This document shows, one piece after another, positions 55,768 through 64,000 of a stretch of 64,000 bases of DNA. Positions within the stretch are counted from its first letter, which is position 1. The number at the start of each line of letters is the position of its first letter. Source of the stretch: Ochrobactrum sp. BTU1 (GTDB lineage Bacteria > Pseudomonadota > Alphaproteobacteria > Rhizobiales > Rhizobiaceae). A program made the position numbers and the translations under genes. Below the pieces are notes generated by a model, which was not told where the DNA came from, made no database searches, and saw only the letters and a program-made list of their open reading frames with translations. The DNA lies in assembly GCA_018798825.1 (NCBI GenBank), contig CP076356.1:939304-1003303 (forward strand), given 5' to 3'.

Positions 55768-56178
55768 ATGCGATTTCTGGATCGATACCCCATCATTGTT
55801 ACTCCGAAAAAGGACGCGGCTCGCGACTTTTGGGTAAAACATCTCGGATTTAGTGTGACTTTCGACAGCCATTGGTTCTGCCTGCTTGCTGCGGAGGACG
55901 CTACGGCCTCAATCGCATTCATGACGCCCGATCATCCTTCGTCGCCTCCGGGCTCAGATAGCTTTGCGGGAACTGGCATGTGTTTGGAACTCGAGGTTGC
56001 GGACGCAAAAGCGGCTTATGACGAGTTGACAGAAAGGGGGCTCCCTATCAGTTACCCAATAACCGAGGAACCATTCGGGCAACGCCGCTTTGGTTTTGAA
56101 GATCCATCTGGTTTATGGGTGGATATCGTTGAACAGATCGCACCGCAAACAGGATTTTGGGACAAGTACATGGTGTGA
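55768..56178 (+). CDS. VOC-family (glyoxalase/bleomycin-resistance-like) protein
   Basis: From the ATG at 55768 (AAGGAG upstream) the 136-residue protein starts MRFLDRYPIIVTPKKDAARDFWVKHLGFSVTFDSHWFCLL and has the second-half motif MCLELEVADAKAAYDELTERG...RRFGFEDPSGLWVDIVE with the metal-binding Glu. VOC proteins bind metals or sequester small toxic molecules. With the divergent TetR it may form a detoxification or resistance pair; the ligand is unknown. Confidence 0.85.
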   Translation: MRFLDRYPIIVTPKKDAARDFWVKHLGFSVTFDSHWFCLLAAEDATASIAFMTPDHPSSPPGSDSFAGTGMCLELEVADAKAAYDELTERGLPISYPITEEPFGQRRFGFEDPSGLWVDIVEQIAPQTGFWDKYMV

Positions 56179-56416
56179 TCTGTTTCAAAAGTTCCGTCAA
56201 TGATGACACGTTCGCATTCAGGCTTTGCATGATTGGAACATAATCAACGCTCAAAGGTCGGCTCTACTTACGGTCTTCAATTGACAGCATGGCCCTGTAG
56301 TTGCGTTCAATTTCCGCCAAAACAGTGATGTGATAACTGAAATCGGATTGCAAGAGCCTGGTCATTGCTTTCTTTATGGATCAGGCTCTCGGTCTCTTGT
56401 CTTGTTAGGATGGATG

Positions 56417-57826
56417 TCAGCCGTGATAGTTGCGGCGTTTGCGTTGAAGCTCAGGTGCAACTTCGACGATGCTCGGATTCTCTTCGGGCAAGATGAGGTA
56501 AAGCAATTCCCGGATGTTTTTGCTTCCTCTGGATTTATCTTTACTAAATCCGAAAATCAGACAAGCGACCTCGCTATGATAGAATGCAGATCGACTAACG
56601 AATGCGATCGACGATAGCCTGCGATGGTCAAAACTCACTTCCGTTCGTGCGGTATATCCTGCTCTATCCCAAATAGCTACCTCGGGTTCGTCTCCACAGA
56701 TAAAAGAAAGTCCTTCAATAATATTTCCTGGACGCACAATAACCTTATCGACACTGAAAATATTTCCCTCCTTCGCTTTTGGCACAGCGATTATTTTTGG
56801 GTCCACAATATTGTCTTTCATCGGTGGCAACCCAGTGGTGTCTGCACGTTGCTCGGTCGGCGCACCGTTCTCCCACTGAAGCGGTCCCATTGCGTGCGGG
56901 TAATGAATATTGAAATTTGTCGGGATATTTAACCGTAGATCCCAAAGGTGAAATCCGATCTCGATTTCGGTCATATTCGCTAAAGGTCTTGAGTAAGTGA
57001 TCCCCACATAACCGCCATCATCGGCGGTGCCGTAAGCGATACTGTAGATATCCTGAAACATTTCCGGAGGGATTATGGTTTTGGGTTCTGGATGTGTGAA
57101 GGGGCTCATATAACTCAGTATGATTCTGAAATCATCGACCTTTTCAGTGGTATAGGCTCTAGCTGCCGCCATATAGTTGTAGTGAAGAATGCCATGTTTT
57201 CCGGCTGGAGGTGCTTTTAACTCGGAGCTTCTTAGATATTCATCGACCGAAGCGCTCATGTAGTGGTCGTATTCAATAAATCGCTTTTCGAACTGCTGCC
57301 TAAAGCTAACCATGTCTTTTGCGGGCCATTCCCAAGCCTCACTGTTGAGAATGCACGTTCTCATCAGGGCCCCGTGCATATTAGAAACCATCCCGAAAAA
57401 CGGTAGAAGCAGGACTTTGAAGTTGTCGTTCTGCAGGATCGACAGAAGATGCGCATGGTGGTCGTCGAGAATCTGAAACTTCACGCGAATTGTCTCTGGC
57501 GAAGCGTTCTTGATGGCTTCAGTGAAGTCTCTGAATGACTGGCCAAGGGCCGTTACTTCGGCCTGCATGGTGTTGAAGGTGAGTTCATCGATCTTTTGAT
57601 CGACGTGTTTCTCTATTTCCTCGATCGCCCGGCGCCATACATCTTCGCGTTTTCGTTGGTGGGATGGGAAGAACAATTCCAACAGTCCCCCGATGACGGT
57701 ACCCAGAACCGGTACAAATTCATCTGCGACGGACATACCGATTTCAATAATATATTTTGCATCTTCAAACGGGTCTGCACCCGAAACTTCGTAGTCCCAA
57801 TTTAATTTATTGATACCATTATACAT
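56417..57826 (-). CDS. Cry delta-endotoxin-like protein (domain I plus one beta-rich domain)
   Basis: The 469-residue protein begins with about 265 residues that follow the Cry domain I helical bundle. They include the hydrophobic hairpin VPVLGTVIGGLLELFFPS (38-55), the amphipathic EDVWRRAIEEIEKHVDQKIDEL (61-82), TALGQSFRDFTEAI (92-105), LLLPFFGMVSNMHGALM (139-155) and DDFRIILSYMSPFTHPEP (231-248), which corresponds to the Cry LDIVALFPNYD block. Domain I of Cry proteins inserts into gut membranes. The remaining ~200 residues are beta-rich with a jacalin-like strand pattern (VIVRPGNIIEGLSFICG; RLSSIAFVSR). The length leaves no room for a third domain. No signal peptide is seen. The gene is AT-rich and stands alone beside repC. 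Confidence 0.72.
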   Translation of the reverse strand: MYNGINKLNWDYEVSGADPFEDAKYIIEIGMSVADEFVPVLGTVIGGLLELFFPSHQRKREDVWRRAIEEIEKHVDQKIDELTFNTMQAEVTALGQSFRDFTEAIKNASPETIRVKFQILDDHHAHLLSILQNDNFKVLLLPFFGMVSNMHGALMRTCILNSEAWEWPAKDMVSFRQQFEKRFIEYDHYMSASVDEYLRSSELKAPPAGKHGILHYNYMAAARAYTTEKVDDFRIILSYMSPFTHPEPKTIIPPEMFQDIYSIAYGTADDGGYVGITYSRPLANMTEIEIGFHLWDLRLNIPTNFNIHYPHAMGPLQWENGAPTEQRADTTGLPPMKDNIVDPKIIAVPKAKEGNIFSVDKVIVRPGNIIEGLSFICGDEPEVAIWDRAGYTARTEVSFDHRRLSSIAFVSRSAFYHSEVACLIFGFSKDKSRGSKNIRELLYLILPEENPSIVEVAPELQRKRRNYHG

Positions 57827-58002
57827 AAATATGATCCTGATAGTTTAATTTATTACAAAAAGACATTATGGCACGTGATAATAAATAGAATAATAGCTAT
57901 AAATTGCTTGTTAAAGGCGGTTAACTCAAAAAGAAATATTTAGTATTTTAAGTAGAGACCTTCACCTTATTTTTCGCTAACCTTTATTTGCGGTATAAGG
58001 GA

Positions 58003-58402
58003 TCAATCTGCGGTCAGCAGATTAATCGCGAACTTGCCAGCGATACTCTGCTTGGAGTTCTGCTTCTCAGGGTTCACGGCCTTATCAAGGCGTGCTGGTC
58101 CTAAAATATAGCAAGCCTGTTCGTTCAGTACCGTCATTGGTGCTGCTTTCAGAGGTTTAGTTGCAATCTAAGACAGACATACCTAGGCGAGCGATGATTG
58201 AGTGGCGGCCTTTGACACGTGGCATCTGCTGCGCTTTATGACAATCCTTCAGCATCAGCGGTAAACGCGGGGCATTGTCTCGACTAAGGTATTGTGCCGC
58301 GCGTCGAGGGTTTAGCGACAACAGAACAGCCAAACGGCCAATCTTGTCCAGTCTTACTTCGTTAGAGCGCCGCAGAAATCTCCGGCTCTTAAAATCCCTC
58401 AT
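58003..58402 (-). pseudogene. possible disrupted small gene between the Cry-like gene and repC
   Basis: A frame from the ATG at 58402 (GGGGAC upstream) encodes 81 residues starting MRDFKSRRFLRRSNEVRLDK and ending GMSVLDCN. A second frame then continues ATKPLKAAPMTVLNEQACYILGP... to a stop at 58003. Shifting frame near 58160 would join them into about 125 residues. I do not recognise the protein. Either the first frame alone is a gene or the pair is a frameshifted relic. Confidence 0.3.
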
Positions 58403-58579
58403 ACCGTCCCCTGCCCTCCGTACAATTTACTTGGTTTTTTGCACATACACCTTCGCGCAGCGTGATAGCGCATTACGAACCAGCCTGATTTGGGATCTGA
58501 TCTGCGATCCAGAAACCCTCATCATAAAAAACGGATCTGAAGTTCATCTATTTGAAGGGGTGGCTGTTTGGCATATGCG

Positions 58580-59779
58580 TTACTCGTATTGACTAACTCC
58601 TGGCATAAACAGTGCGGAAAGTGAAAAAGCCCCGCCTCCTGCCTTTTGCGTTAGCGTACGAAGATAACCGCCCGGCGAACGGATTTCGGCTGCGCGTTGC
58701 AATATCCAAGCGATCGAAGCTGATACCCCATCCCTTCCTAACACCTGTATTGCGTCGCGGTAGGCGTGATCGCTGATGCCGAAAAACGAAGCAACAACTC
58801 TGGCTGCATCGAACAAATCACGCCAAGAGCTAATTCCTTTGGTGGCATAAGCTCTGATATCGGGACAGCACCGGAGGACCAAGTCCAGTGGAACGCTTAA
58901 TCTCGTCTGAACGTGGTCCTCACTTCTTGGTTTCGCAAGAGGACTGGGGTCTTCTTTCAAATCGTTCAAATTTATATTTTTAGATTCTAAAAGGGATTCT
59001 GGTAGGGATTCATTATGCTGCCGCTCAATTTGGGCTGCGTCGACGCTCAATTCTCTTGTTTTATCTATATCTTTCATGTGGTTAGACAATTCGCGTAGAA
59101 TTGCTTCAAGTTCTGCTTTGATTGTGCCGAGGCGGTCGTGCGATGCGCGACGTGGAATTGCGTCGACAATGCTTCGAAAGCGCAGGAAAATTGCACTGAG
59201 TGACGCTGGTTGGTCCAAAGCAGTATCGATTGGAAACTGTGCAGCAATTTCTCGCCTTAGGACCGAGACTTCGTCGCGCAAGCGCTTGAGTGCCTTAGCA
59301 GCTGCCGCAATTCTTGCAGCAGTCTTCGCGATATCGGCAGCACGTGCCAAGAGTGGAGACAAAGAAAAGCCAAAGGCAAGCTCAATGTCGCCTTCGTTGT
59401 CCTTGTGTGCGTAGCGCTTGCGGGTTGGGCTGTCTTTGCGTTCAATAATACCGCTATTGATGAGGGCCGAGAGATGGCGACGAAGGGTGGATTCGGCCAT
59501 TCCATGAGCACGCAGACTAAGCTGACGATTGGATGGGAACACCACAAGCCCGTTCTTTTCGTTGAGGTCGTCGCCGGGTAAAAAGGACAGCAACGAGCTC
59601 AGGACAGCCAGACATCTATCGTTTAAGCCGAATTCGGATTTTGCGACGCAGAGCTGCTTGTAAATAATCCATCGATTGACAGTGCTGGACTGTTGGCCTT
59701 GGGAGCAAGACTTAGAATTTTGGGCAAGATAAGGCGTTCGTCCGCGGGTTGCGGACGTTAACGATTCCATAACGTGCAT
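58580..59779 (-). CDS. repC: replication initiator RepC
   Basis: The 399-residue protein matches RepC of repABC replicons: N-terminal winged-helix domain (VNRWIIYKQLCVAKSEFGLNDRCLAVLSSLLSFLPGDDLNEKNGLVVFPSNRQLSLRAHGMAESTLRRHLSALINSGIIERKDSPTRKRYA) and a variable C-terminal half. RepC binds the origin inside its own gene. An AT-rich stretch near 58955-59000 in the coding region is a candidate origin. It is the last gene of the repABC operon and is controlled by the antisense RNA just upstream. Confidence 0.94.
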   Translation of the reverse strand: MHVMESLTSATRGRTPYLAQNSKSCSQGQQSSTVNRWIIYKQLCVAKSEFGLNDRCLAVLSSLLSFLPGDDLNEKNGLVVFPSNRQLSLRAHGMAESTLRRHLSALINSGIIERKDSPTRKRYAHKDNEGDIELAFGFSLSPLLARAADIAKTAARIAAAAKALKRLRDEVSVLRREIAAQFPIDTALDQPASLSAIFLRFRSIVDAIPRRASHDRLGTIKAELEAILRELSNHMKDIDKTRELSVDAAQIERQHNESLPESLLESKNINLNDLKEDPSPLAKPRSEDHVQTRLSVPLDLVLRCCPDIRAYATKGISSWRDLFDAARVVASFFGISDHAYRDAIQVLGRDGVSASIAWILQRAAEIRSPGGYLRTLTQKAGGGAFSLSALFMPGVSQYE

Positions 59780-59838
59780 GTCCTCTACCTTTCAAAAAGG
59801 CAAAAGAAAGTTGCCCGCCAAAAATGACGCCAAAATGC

Positions 59839-59930
59839 TTGACACTGTTTCGTGGAAATGCGATTCTCGTACTTGCTAAGGTTTGAGAGAGGCTTCCATG
59901 ACGGCGACGTTATCGGGGGCCTTTTTCTTT
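59839..59930 (+). ncRNA. counter-transcribed antisense RNA of repABC (incompatibility RNA)
   Basis: On the plus strand, opposite the repB-repC gap, TTGACA (59839-59844) and GATTCT (59862-59867) form a promoter with a 17-base spacer. About 25-45 bases downstream GGCTTCC pairs with GGGGGCC (with G-U pairs) and is followed by TTTTTCTTTTT, a classic terminator. Position, size and orientation match the ctRNA that limits repC expression in repABC plasmids. The exact ends are estimated. Confidence 0.78.
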
Positions 59931-59936
59931 TTGCGG

Positions 59937-60986
59937 TTAATCTCCAGTTTTTATTTCGTCAGATGTCCGGTATTCGTCATAAAGACGATCCAGATGGTTT
60001 GATATCCATTCACCAAATCCGGCTGCGTTTGTGCTGGCCAGTTCGATTGCTACTTTTTTCGGCTTCCGGCTCATGGTGAAATGGACGCGGTTATCCATTG
60101 AGTTCCATGATTTTTCTGCTGGCCGGCCTTTGGCGGAGGCGAGCTCCTTGTCCTGCAAGGCGCTGCGTTTCAGAGATTCCGTGACATATTGGAAACGCTG
60201 CTCGCTGCTTGATCCGACAAAGTTGTCCGCGGACAACTCTGCCCGGAATTTAGCGGCCTGACCGTCCTTGAGCTGTTCTCCGAGTTCTTGCCAGCGTCTA
60301 CGTCCCACTTCTTGAGCAGCTCCGATCGCTTCAATCAGTGGATGGCCGATCATGCGTACGATTGAAAGCATTTTGGAGATTGCGGCTTTATCGACCCCAA
60401 GGGCCGACATTGCAATGTCGCGATCAAAGCCTTGATCTTCCAACCGTGCCGCGAACATCGCGCGTTCGATGAATGATAGATTGGCGCGAGCATTATTTTC
60501 CTGGCCTTGATTGACGACCAGTTGTTCATCGGTCAGTGCACGAACGACAGCGCGAACTTTAATCCCAAGTTCACGCGCTGCAGCCAACCTCCGATGCCCA
60601 AAAGCAACCTGAAAACGTTCTGGCTTTTCGGGATGTGGGCGAACGAGAATCGGAACAAGCTGGCCATTATCACGGATTTGCGAAACGAGTTCGGCCAGAT
60701 GGTCGGGATCAATGCTTAAGCGATCCGATACAAATGAACTGTCGATCAGCTCCGGGTCGAGCTCGACGATCACTTGTCCCTCGGCGAGTTGCTTTTCAAG
60801 AATGTCGACCCGCTCGACCTTCTGCGTGATATTTCCCAGAGACTTCGATATACCGCCAACCCCCCCTGCCCGGGCCGCCGGAACAAAACCTGCTAACGGA
60901 CGTGATTGGGTAATGTCGCTGCTTGGACCAATGTTGACGGTTTCGTCAACAATTCGGGAAACTTCGATAAGGTTCTTTCGCGCCAT
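59937..60986 (-). CDS. repB: partition protein RepB (ParB-like)
   Basis: The 349-residue protein has the ParB/RepB core: SIDPDHLAELVSQIRDNGQLVPILVRPHPEKPERFQVAFGHRRLAAARELG, then NQGQENNARANLSFIERAMFAARLEDQGFDRDIAMSALGVDKAAISKM with the HTH that binds parS. It starts with GGGGGAGG upstream, 6 bases after repA. One parS copy lies inside its own coding sequence. It works with RepA to segregate the replicon. Confidence 0.95.
   Translation of the reverse strand: MARKNLIEVSRIVDETVNIGPSSDITQSRPLAGFVPAARAGGVGGISKSLGNITQKVERVDILEKQLAEGQVIVELDPELIDSSFVSDRLSIDPDHLAELVSQIRDNGQLVPILVRPHPEKPERFQVAFGHRRLAAARELGIKVRAVVRALTDEQLVVNQGQENNARANLSFIERAMFAARLEDQGFDRDIAMSALGVDKAAISKMLSIVRMIGHPLIEAIGAAQEVGRRRWQELGEQLKDGQAAKFRAELSADNFVGSSSEQRFQYVTESLKRSALQDKELASAKGRPAEKSWNSMDNRVHFTMSRKPKKVAIELASTNAAGFGEWISNHLDRLYDEYRTSDEIKTGD
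60222..60237. promoter_or_regulatory. parS site 1 (inside repB)
   Basis: GTTGTCCGCGGACAAC is a perfect 16-base palindrome (18 with flanking A/T), identical to four other copies upstream of repA. It is a RepB binding site. Confidence 0.88.
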
Positions 60987-60992
60987 CGCCTA

Positions 60993-62183
60993 CTACCTCC
61001 CCCACGTTGATTTAATCAGGTCTTCTATTTCACCATTCACTGCGTTGAGCGAATCCATCGCTCTGTCGTAGGTACCGCGAATAAACTGTGAACGCTCCAC
61101 TTCGTATAAGGTTTGCTTGGTTACACCGGCATCTGAGATCGCTGTCGATTTCAGCATAGCGTTGTGCAACATGCGATTGCCGAAAATTGCCCGCATAAAA
61201 CCGGTCATTTGACTTTGGGGGCCGTCATTGGGTTCATAACGTGTTACCAGATAGCGCATCCAGTCGTAGCTTGTTCGGCCACCCGCCCGTTCAACGACAG
61301 ACATGAGTTCGCTGGTCATCGCGAGAAACTGACTCATCGACATGACGTCCAGCATTTGCGGATGTACGGTGATCAGCATGCCGGTGGCAGCGCAGAGCGC
61401 CGACATGGTCAAAAAGCCCAGTTGTGGTGGGCAATCAATCACAACGACGTCGTAAAGGCTTTCAACATCGGCAATAACTTCCCCGATACGGGCAAAAAAC
61501 ATCGTCTCTGCGCGTCCCGTGGTAATCGCTTTCGGAGTTTCGTGTTCGAACTCCATCAGTTCAAGGTTTCCCGGGATCACATGGAGGTTAGGCGTGTAGG
61601 TCGCGCGCACTATATCGGTGATCGGACGCGGGTCCTCGTAACGAATGGCTCCGTATAACGTCTCCCCTTCCCCGACATCGAGTTCCGGCTGGTGGCCGAA
61701 CAAAGCGGATAGTGATGCTTGCGGGTCGAGGTCAATGGCCAACACGCGGTAGCCGCGCAATGCCAAAAATTGCGCGACATGTGCGGAAGTTGTCGTTTTG
61801 GCCGATCCACCTTTGAAGTTCATCACTGCAATGACTTGCAGTTTTTCACCAGGGCGTCGGTTCGGTGCATATTTCGGCGAGCCGTTTTTTGCGTCCAGGC
61901 TCTTCCTAATTCGATCCATATCTTCGGGCGTATACATCCGGCGACCATTTGCCAATGGTTCGGGTCCGAAACCTTCCGCTGCCACCTGCCGGAGATACCC
62001 CTCCCCTATTCCTATAAAGCTTGCGGCTTCGGCGGGGGTGAACTGACGGATCGATTTGCGCGCGGTGGGCGAGAAAATCTTTTGCTGATGGAGCTGAAGC
62101 TGACGTGACAGCTCAAGAGAATCTGCCGATAACATGGTCGGTAGATGTTCTTGTTCATTGAGCCGGTGATAGTTTGTTAACAT
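60993..62183 (-). CDS. repA: partition ATPase RepA (ParA-like)
   Basis: The 396-residue protein has an N-terminal HTH region (FTPAEAASFIGIGEGYLRQVAAEGFGP) and a ParA ATPase domain with the deviant Walker A in VIAVMNFKGGSAKTTTSAHVA (residues 117-137), LAIDLDPQASLSALFG and VVIDCPPQLGFLTMSALCAA. RepA moves RepB-parS complexes and represses the operon. It is the first gene of the operon; GAAGG lies before the ATG at 62183. Confidence 0.95.
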   Translation of the reverse strand: MLTNYHRLNEQEHLPTMLSADSLELSRQLQLHQQKIFSPTARKSIRQFTPAEAASFIGIGEGYLRQVAAEGFGPEPLANGRRMYTPEDMDRIRKSLDAKNGSPKYAPNRRPGEKLQVIAVMNFKGGSAKTTTSAHVAQFLALRGYRVLAIDLDPQASLSALFGHQPELDVGEGETLYGAIRYEDPRPITDIVRATYTPNLHVIPGNLELMEFEHETPKAITTGRAETMFFARIGEVIADVESLYDVVVIDCPPQLGFLTMSALCAATGMLITVHPQMLDVMSMSQFLAMTSELMSVVERAGGRTSYDWMRYLVTRYEPNDGPQSQMTGFMRAIFGNRMLHNAMLKSTAISDAGVTKQTLYEVERSQFIRGTYDRAMDSLNAVNGEIEDLIKSTWGR

Positions 62184-62252
62184 TTTCTGCCTTCAACTTC
62201 GCAAAAGATAGAGGATTGTCCATAACTGCGTAGTTGTTAGTAAGCCCGATTC

Positions 62253-62265
62253 GTAAACATTTTAC
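62253..62265. promoter_or_regulatory. palindrome in the repA promoter region
   Basis: GTAAACATTTTAC has perfect 5-base arms and lies 70 bases upstream of the repA start in AT-rich DNA. It may be a RepA autoregulatory operator or overlap the promoter. Confidence 0.4.
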
Positions 62266-62413
62266 AAACGATTAACTATAGGACGCTTTTTCATCTAGAT
62301 CATGAGTATTGCTGCTTGGTCTTTAGTTCTGGAGCAGTTTGTTTCGTTTTCGCTTCAACCGAGATAGCATATTGAACCGTGCTTAAGTGCGAATAGAACG
62401 TTAAGCCGATCGT

Positions 62414-62430
62414 TTCGGATGCGATCCGAA
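62414..62430. promoter_or_regulatory. dyad next to parS site 2
   Basis: TTCGGATGCGATCCGAA has perfect 7-base arms with a 3-base centre and ends 3 bases before parS site 2. It could bind an operon regulator or assist partition-complex assembly. Confidence 0.45.
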
Positions 62431-62433
62431 TAA

Positions 62434-62449
62434 GTTGTCCGCGGACAAC
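62434..62449. promoter_or_regulatory. parS site 2
   Basis: An exact copy of GTTGTCCGCGGACAAC with matching A/T flanks, about 250 bases upstream of the repA start. Confidence 0.88.
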
Positions 62450-62555
62450 TCCGCCGAGTCCCGTATCTACGTTAGGCCGGGTGAACGCTTCAAATCGCGG
62501 TTCGCGTAGTCATTGGACCGGAAGAAGCAGAGGGTTGCAATCCGATAATTTCTCA

Positions 62556-62571
62556 GTTGTCCGCGGACAAC
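62556..62571. promoter_or_regulatory. parS site 3
   Basis: An exact copy of GTTGTCCGCGGACAAC, 122 bases from site 2. It is preceded by one copy of the TGCAATCCGATAA repeat. Confidence 0.88.
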
Positions 62572-62870
62572 TCTGTAAAGATGGTCTAAACTTGCTGAAG
62601 CTGAGGCGCATTCGTTCTCGGCCCACGAGATCGATCCTGTCCGAACCGCTGAAGGCGAATGTGTCTCGTATGAGCGCCACCGTGATGATGTTCTGTCTTA
62701 TCTTCGGTAAAGGATTAACTTGAGCGCGAAAATAGCCAAGCTGGATGGGTGGCCGTGTTTCCTTGGTCCGCCATAAGGTTATGTCCAGCGAGACCAGCCG
62801 CGTCACTCTCGCTCGTTGAGGTGATTGGGCAGCCAATTCTTGTCGGTCATTGCTGCGGAGGTGTTGATAA

Positions 62871-62886
62871 GTTGTCCGCGGACAAC
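62871..62886. promoter_or_regulatory. parS site 4
   Basis: An exact copy of GTTGTCCGCGGACAAC, 315 bases beyond site 3, in non-coding DNA. Confidence 0.88.
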
Positions 62887-63279
62887 TTTGGCGAGGCCAG
62901 TACACGAAAAGCGGGGATTGTCACGTTGATCGCAGTCCCGAGCTTGCAGCAAGTGATGGGCCGCTCCGTTCGCTCGTCTCATTTTCTCCCAGCAATATTC
63001 TAAGGGGTTTCGACTTCTTGCCACGAGTAGCGCAGCTTGAGGTCGGTGATGATCTACCGCCTTATCGAGAGCCGCATCCGACAAGGCGAGCCTCGGCTGG
63101 CCGGGTTTTGCTGAAGGCTACGGGATCGGTCGATGAGGTCTATTGGTGCACCGGAAAGAAGCCTTGCAAAGGCGCTGGGAGTTGTTTGATCTGGTGGGTT
63201 GAGCAGGATTGGGGATGTTTCACTGCCAGCGCGCTGTTGCCGGTGCGCAGCGAGAGTAGGAGCTGGTTGCCGTATGAGA

Positions 63280-63295
63280 GTTGTCCGCGGACAAC
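63280..63295. promoter_or_regulatory. parS site 5
   Basis: An exact copy of GTTGTCCGCGGACAAC, 409 bases beyond site 4. More copies may lie past the window edge. Confidence 0.88.
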
Positions 63296-64000
63296 TCGGC
63301 CTGTGAGAATAATTGACTGGCTTTTCCAATCTCCATTGCAACCAAAACAGCCCAGCTGGGAGCCTGCAATCTTTAGGGATGACCAGGTCTATTCTCTCGT
63401 AAGTCTTTTGCGCACGGGGAAGTTCAGGAGCTGCAATCCGATAACGCAGATGAGTGAGGTTGCTTCCTGGTCAATTGGGAGATGGTGTGACCATATGACG
63501 AAGGTCACATGCTGGCGCTACAGTTGCCGGTATTTATGCGAGTATTGAAGGAAAAGCTTGCTCTCTTCCGCGCTGAGGCGGGGCGATCCCTGAGGTGGAG
63601 CAAAAAGCGTCGATTTCTTCCTGGTCGCTGCTCAATCGTGTTATCACATGGAAATAAATGGGCATAGCCACTGACAATGCGGCTGGTGTGTTTGATCTTC
63701 GCGAGAAAAGCGCTGGGAGTCAGTCTTGATGGGGGAGGTCATTGACAAAGGATTATACAACGCTTGGCGTCATGTCGTCATTCACAAAGCGAAGATATCT
63801 CATTAGCTGTAGAAACTGAACTGTAAATGCGAGGTTCATCCTGCGTAGCTCTTGAGAGCGAGGCGAGGGGCGAGCAATGTTGAAGCATTGCGGCAAATCT
63901 TCACCTAGGGGTAATCCGCTCCAAAGGGAGTGGGTCCAGCGCTTACGGAGCTGTGGACGCTCGATTTGACTTACTTATGCAATTCAGACGTCGACAACCG

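Larger units (their letters stand above)
62184..64000. other. 1.8-kb non-coding centromere-like region upstream of repA
   Basis: No protein gene is supported to the window edge. The region contains four parS palindromes, other dyads and the repA promoter. A 13-base repeat TGCAATCCGATAA occurs at 62536-62548 and 63432-63444. It looks like the partition and control region of the replicon. Confidence 0.6.

Noticed and set aside
56417..57826. Treating the Cry-like protein as a colicin-type or other bacteriocin
   Set aside because: There is no translocation or receptor domain of colicin type and no adjacent immunity gene; the helical blocks and the domain I/II junction pattern follow Cry toxins.
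62481..63548. Several 80-176-codon frames on both strands upstream of repA
   Set aside because: They run through parS palindromes, overlap one another and have no family features; the region is better read as the non-coding partition region.

Overview
The window looks like part of a secondary replicon (chromid or large plasmid) of an alphaproteobacterium in the Hyphomicrobiales, most likely Ochrobactrum/Brucella or a close relative. The main evidence is a complete repABC replication/partition operon at the right end (58580-62183, minus strand), with a counter-transcribed RNA in the repB-repC gap and five identical copies of the palindrome AGTTGTCCGCGGACAACT (parS). The accessory gene content fits a replicon of that kind. 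The species assignment is inference; no rRNA or tRNA gene was seen.

Layout. 1-1.6 kb: small AT-rich genes including a barstar-family inhibitor, resembling an orphan immunity-gene island. 2.0-10.4 kb: iron-siderophore locus with a sucrase/ferredoxin-like protein, an ABC importer (binding protein, two permeases, ATPase), a divergent TonB-dependent receptor and a MocR-type regulator. 10.7-12.4 kb: a RelE/RelB toxin-antitoxin pair and a small P-loop kinase-like protein.

12.9-26.8 kb is visibly more GC-rich and forms a coherent organosulfonate module. Two 2-dehydrogenases (SDR and MDR type) and a HisD-like dehydrogenase would turn 2,3-dihydroxypropane-1-sulfonate (DHPS) into (R)-sulfolactate. SuyAB would split sulfolactate into pyruvate and sulfite. 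A TauABC-like ABC importer with two permeases, a LacI regulator and a GntR regulator (each with a recognisable operator), and an E. coli-type proton-translocating transhydrogenase (PntAB) are embedded in the same block.

27-38.4 kb: VapBC, gamma-glutamyltransferase, a TetR regulator with its palindrome, a decayed second vapBC, MsrB/MsrA, a two-component system flanked by two PepSY proteins, a glycosyltransferase-like protein and a protein resembling CTP-dependent riboflavin kinase. 39.3-43.7 kb: a 1446-residue classical autotransporter with about 13 passenger repeats and a strong terminator. 45.3-53.3 kb: a LysR regulator divergent from a six-gene catabolic operon (SAF-domain oxidoreductase, cupin, KdgT-like permease, AldA-like dehydrogenase, FMN hydroxy-acid dehydrogenase, hydroxypyruvate-isomerase-like protein) whose substrate cannot be named from sequence. 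55-56.2 kb: a TetR/VOC divergent pair.

The most surprising gene is at 56417-57826 (minus), in an AT-rich setting beside repC. It encodes a 469-residue protein whose first ~265 residues read as domain I of a Bacillus thuringiensis Cry delta-endotoxin, followed by one beta-rich domain instead of the usual two. A Cry-type pore-former carried next to the replication genes of an alphaproteobacterial replicon is the best candidate here for an undescribed system.
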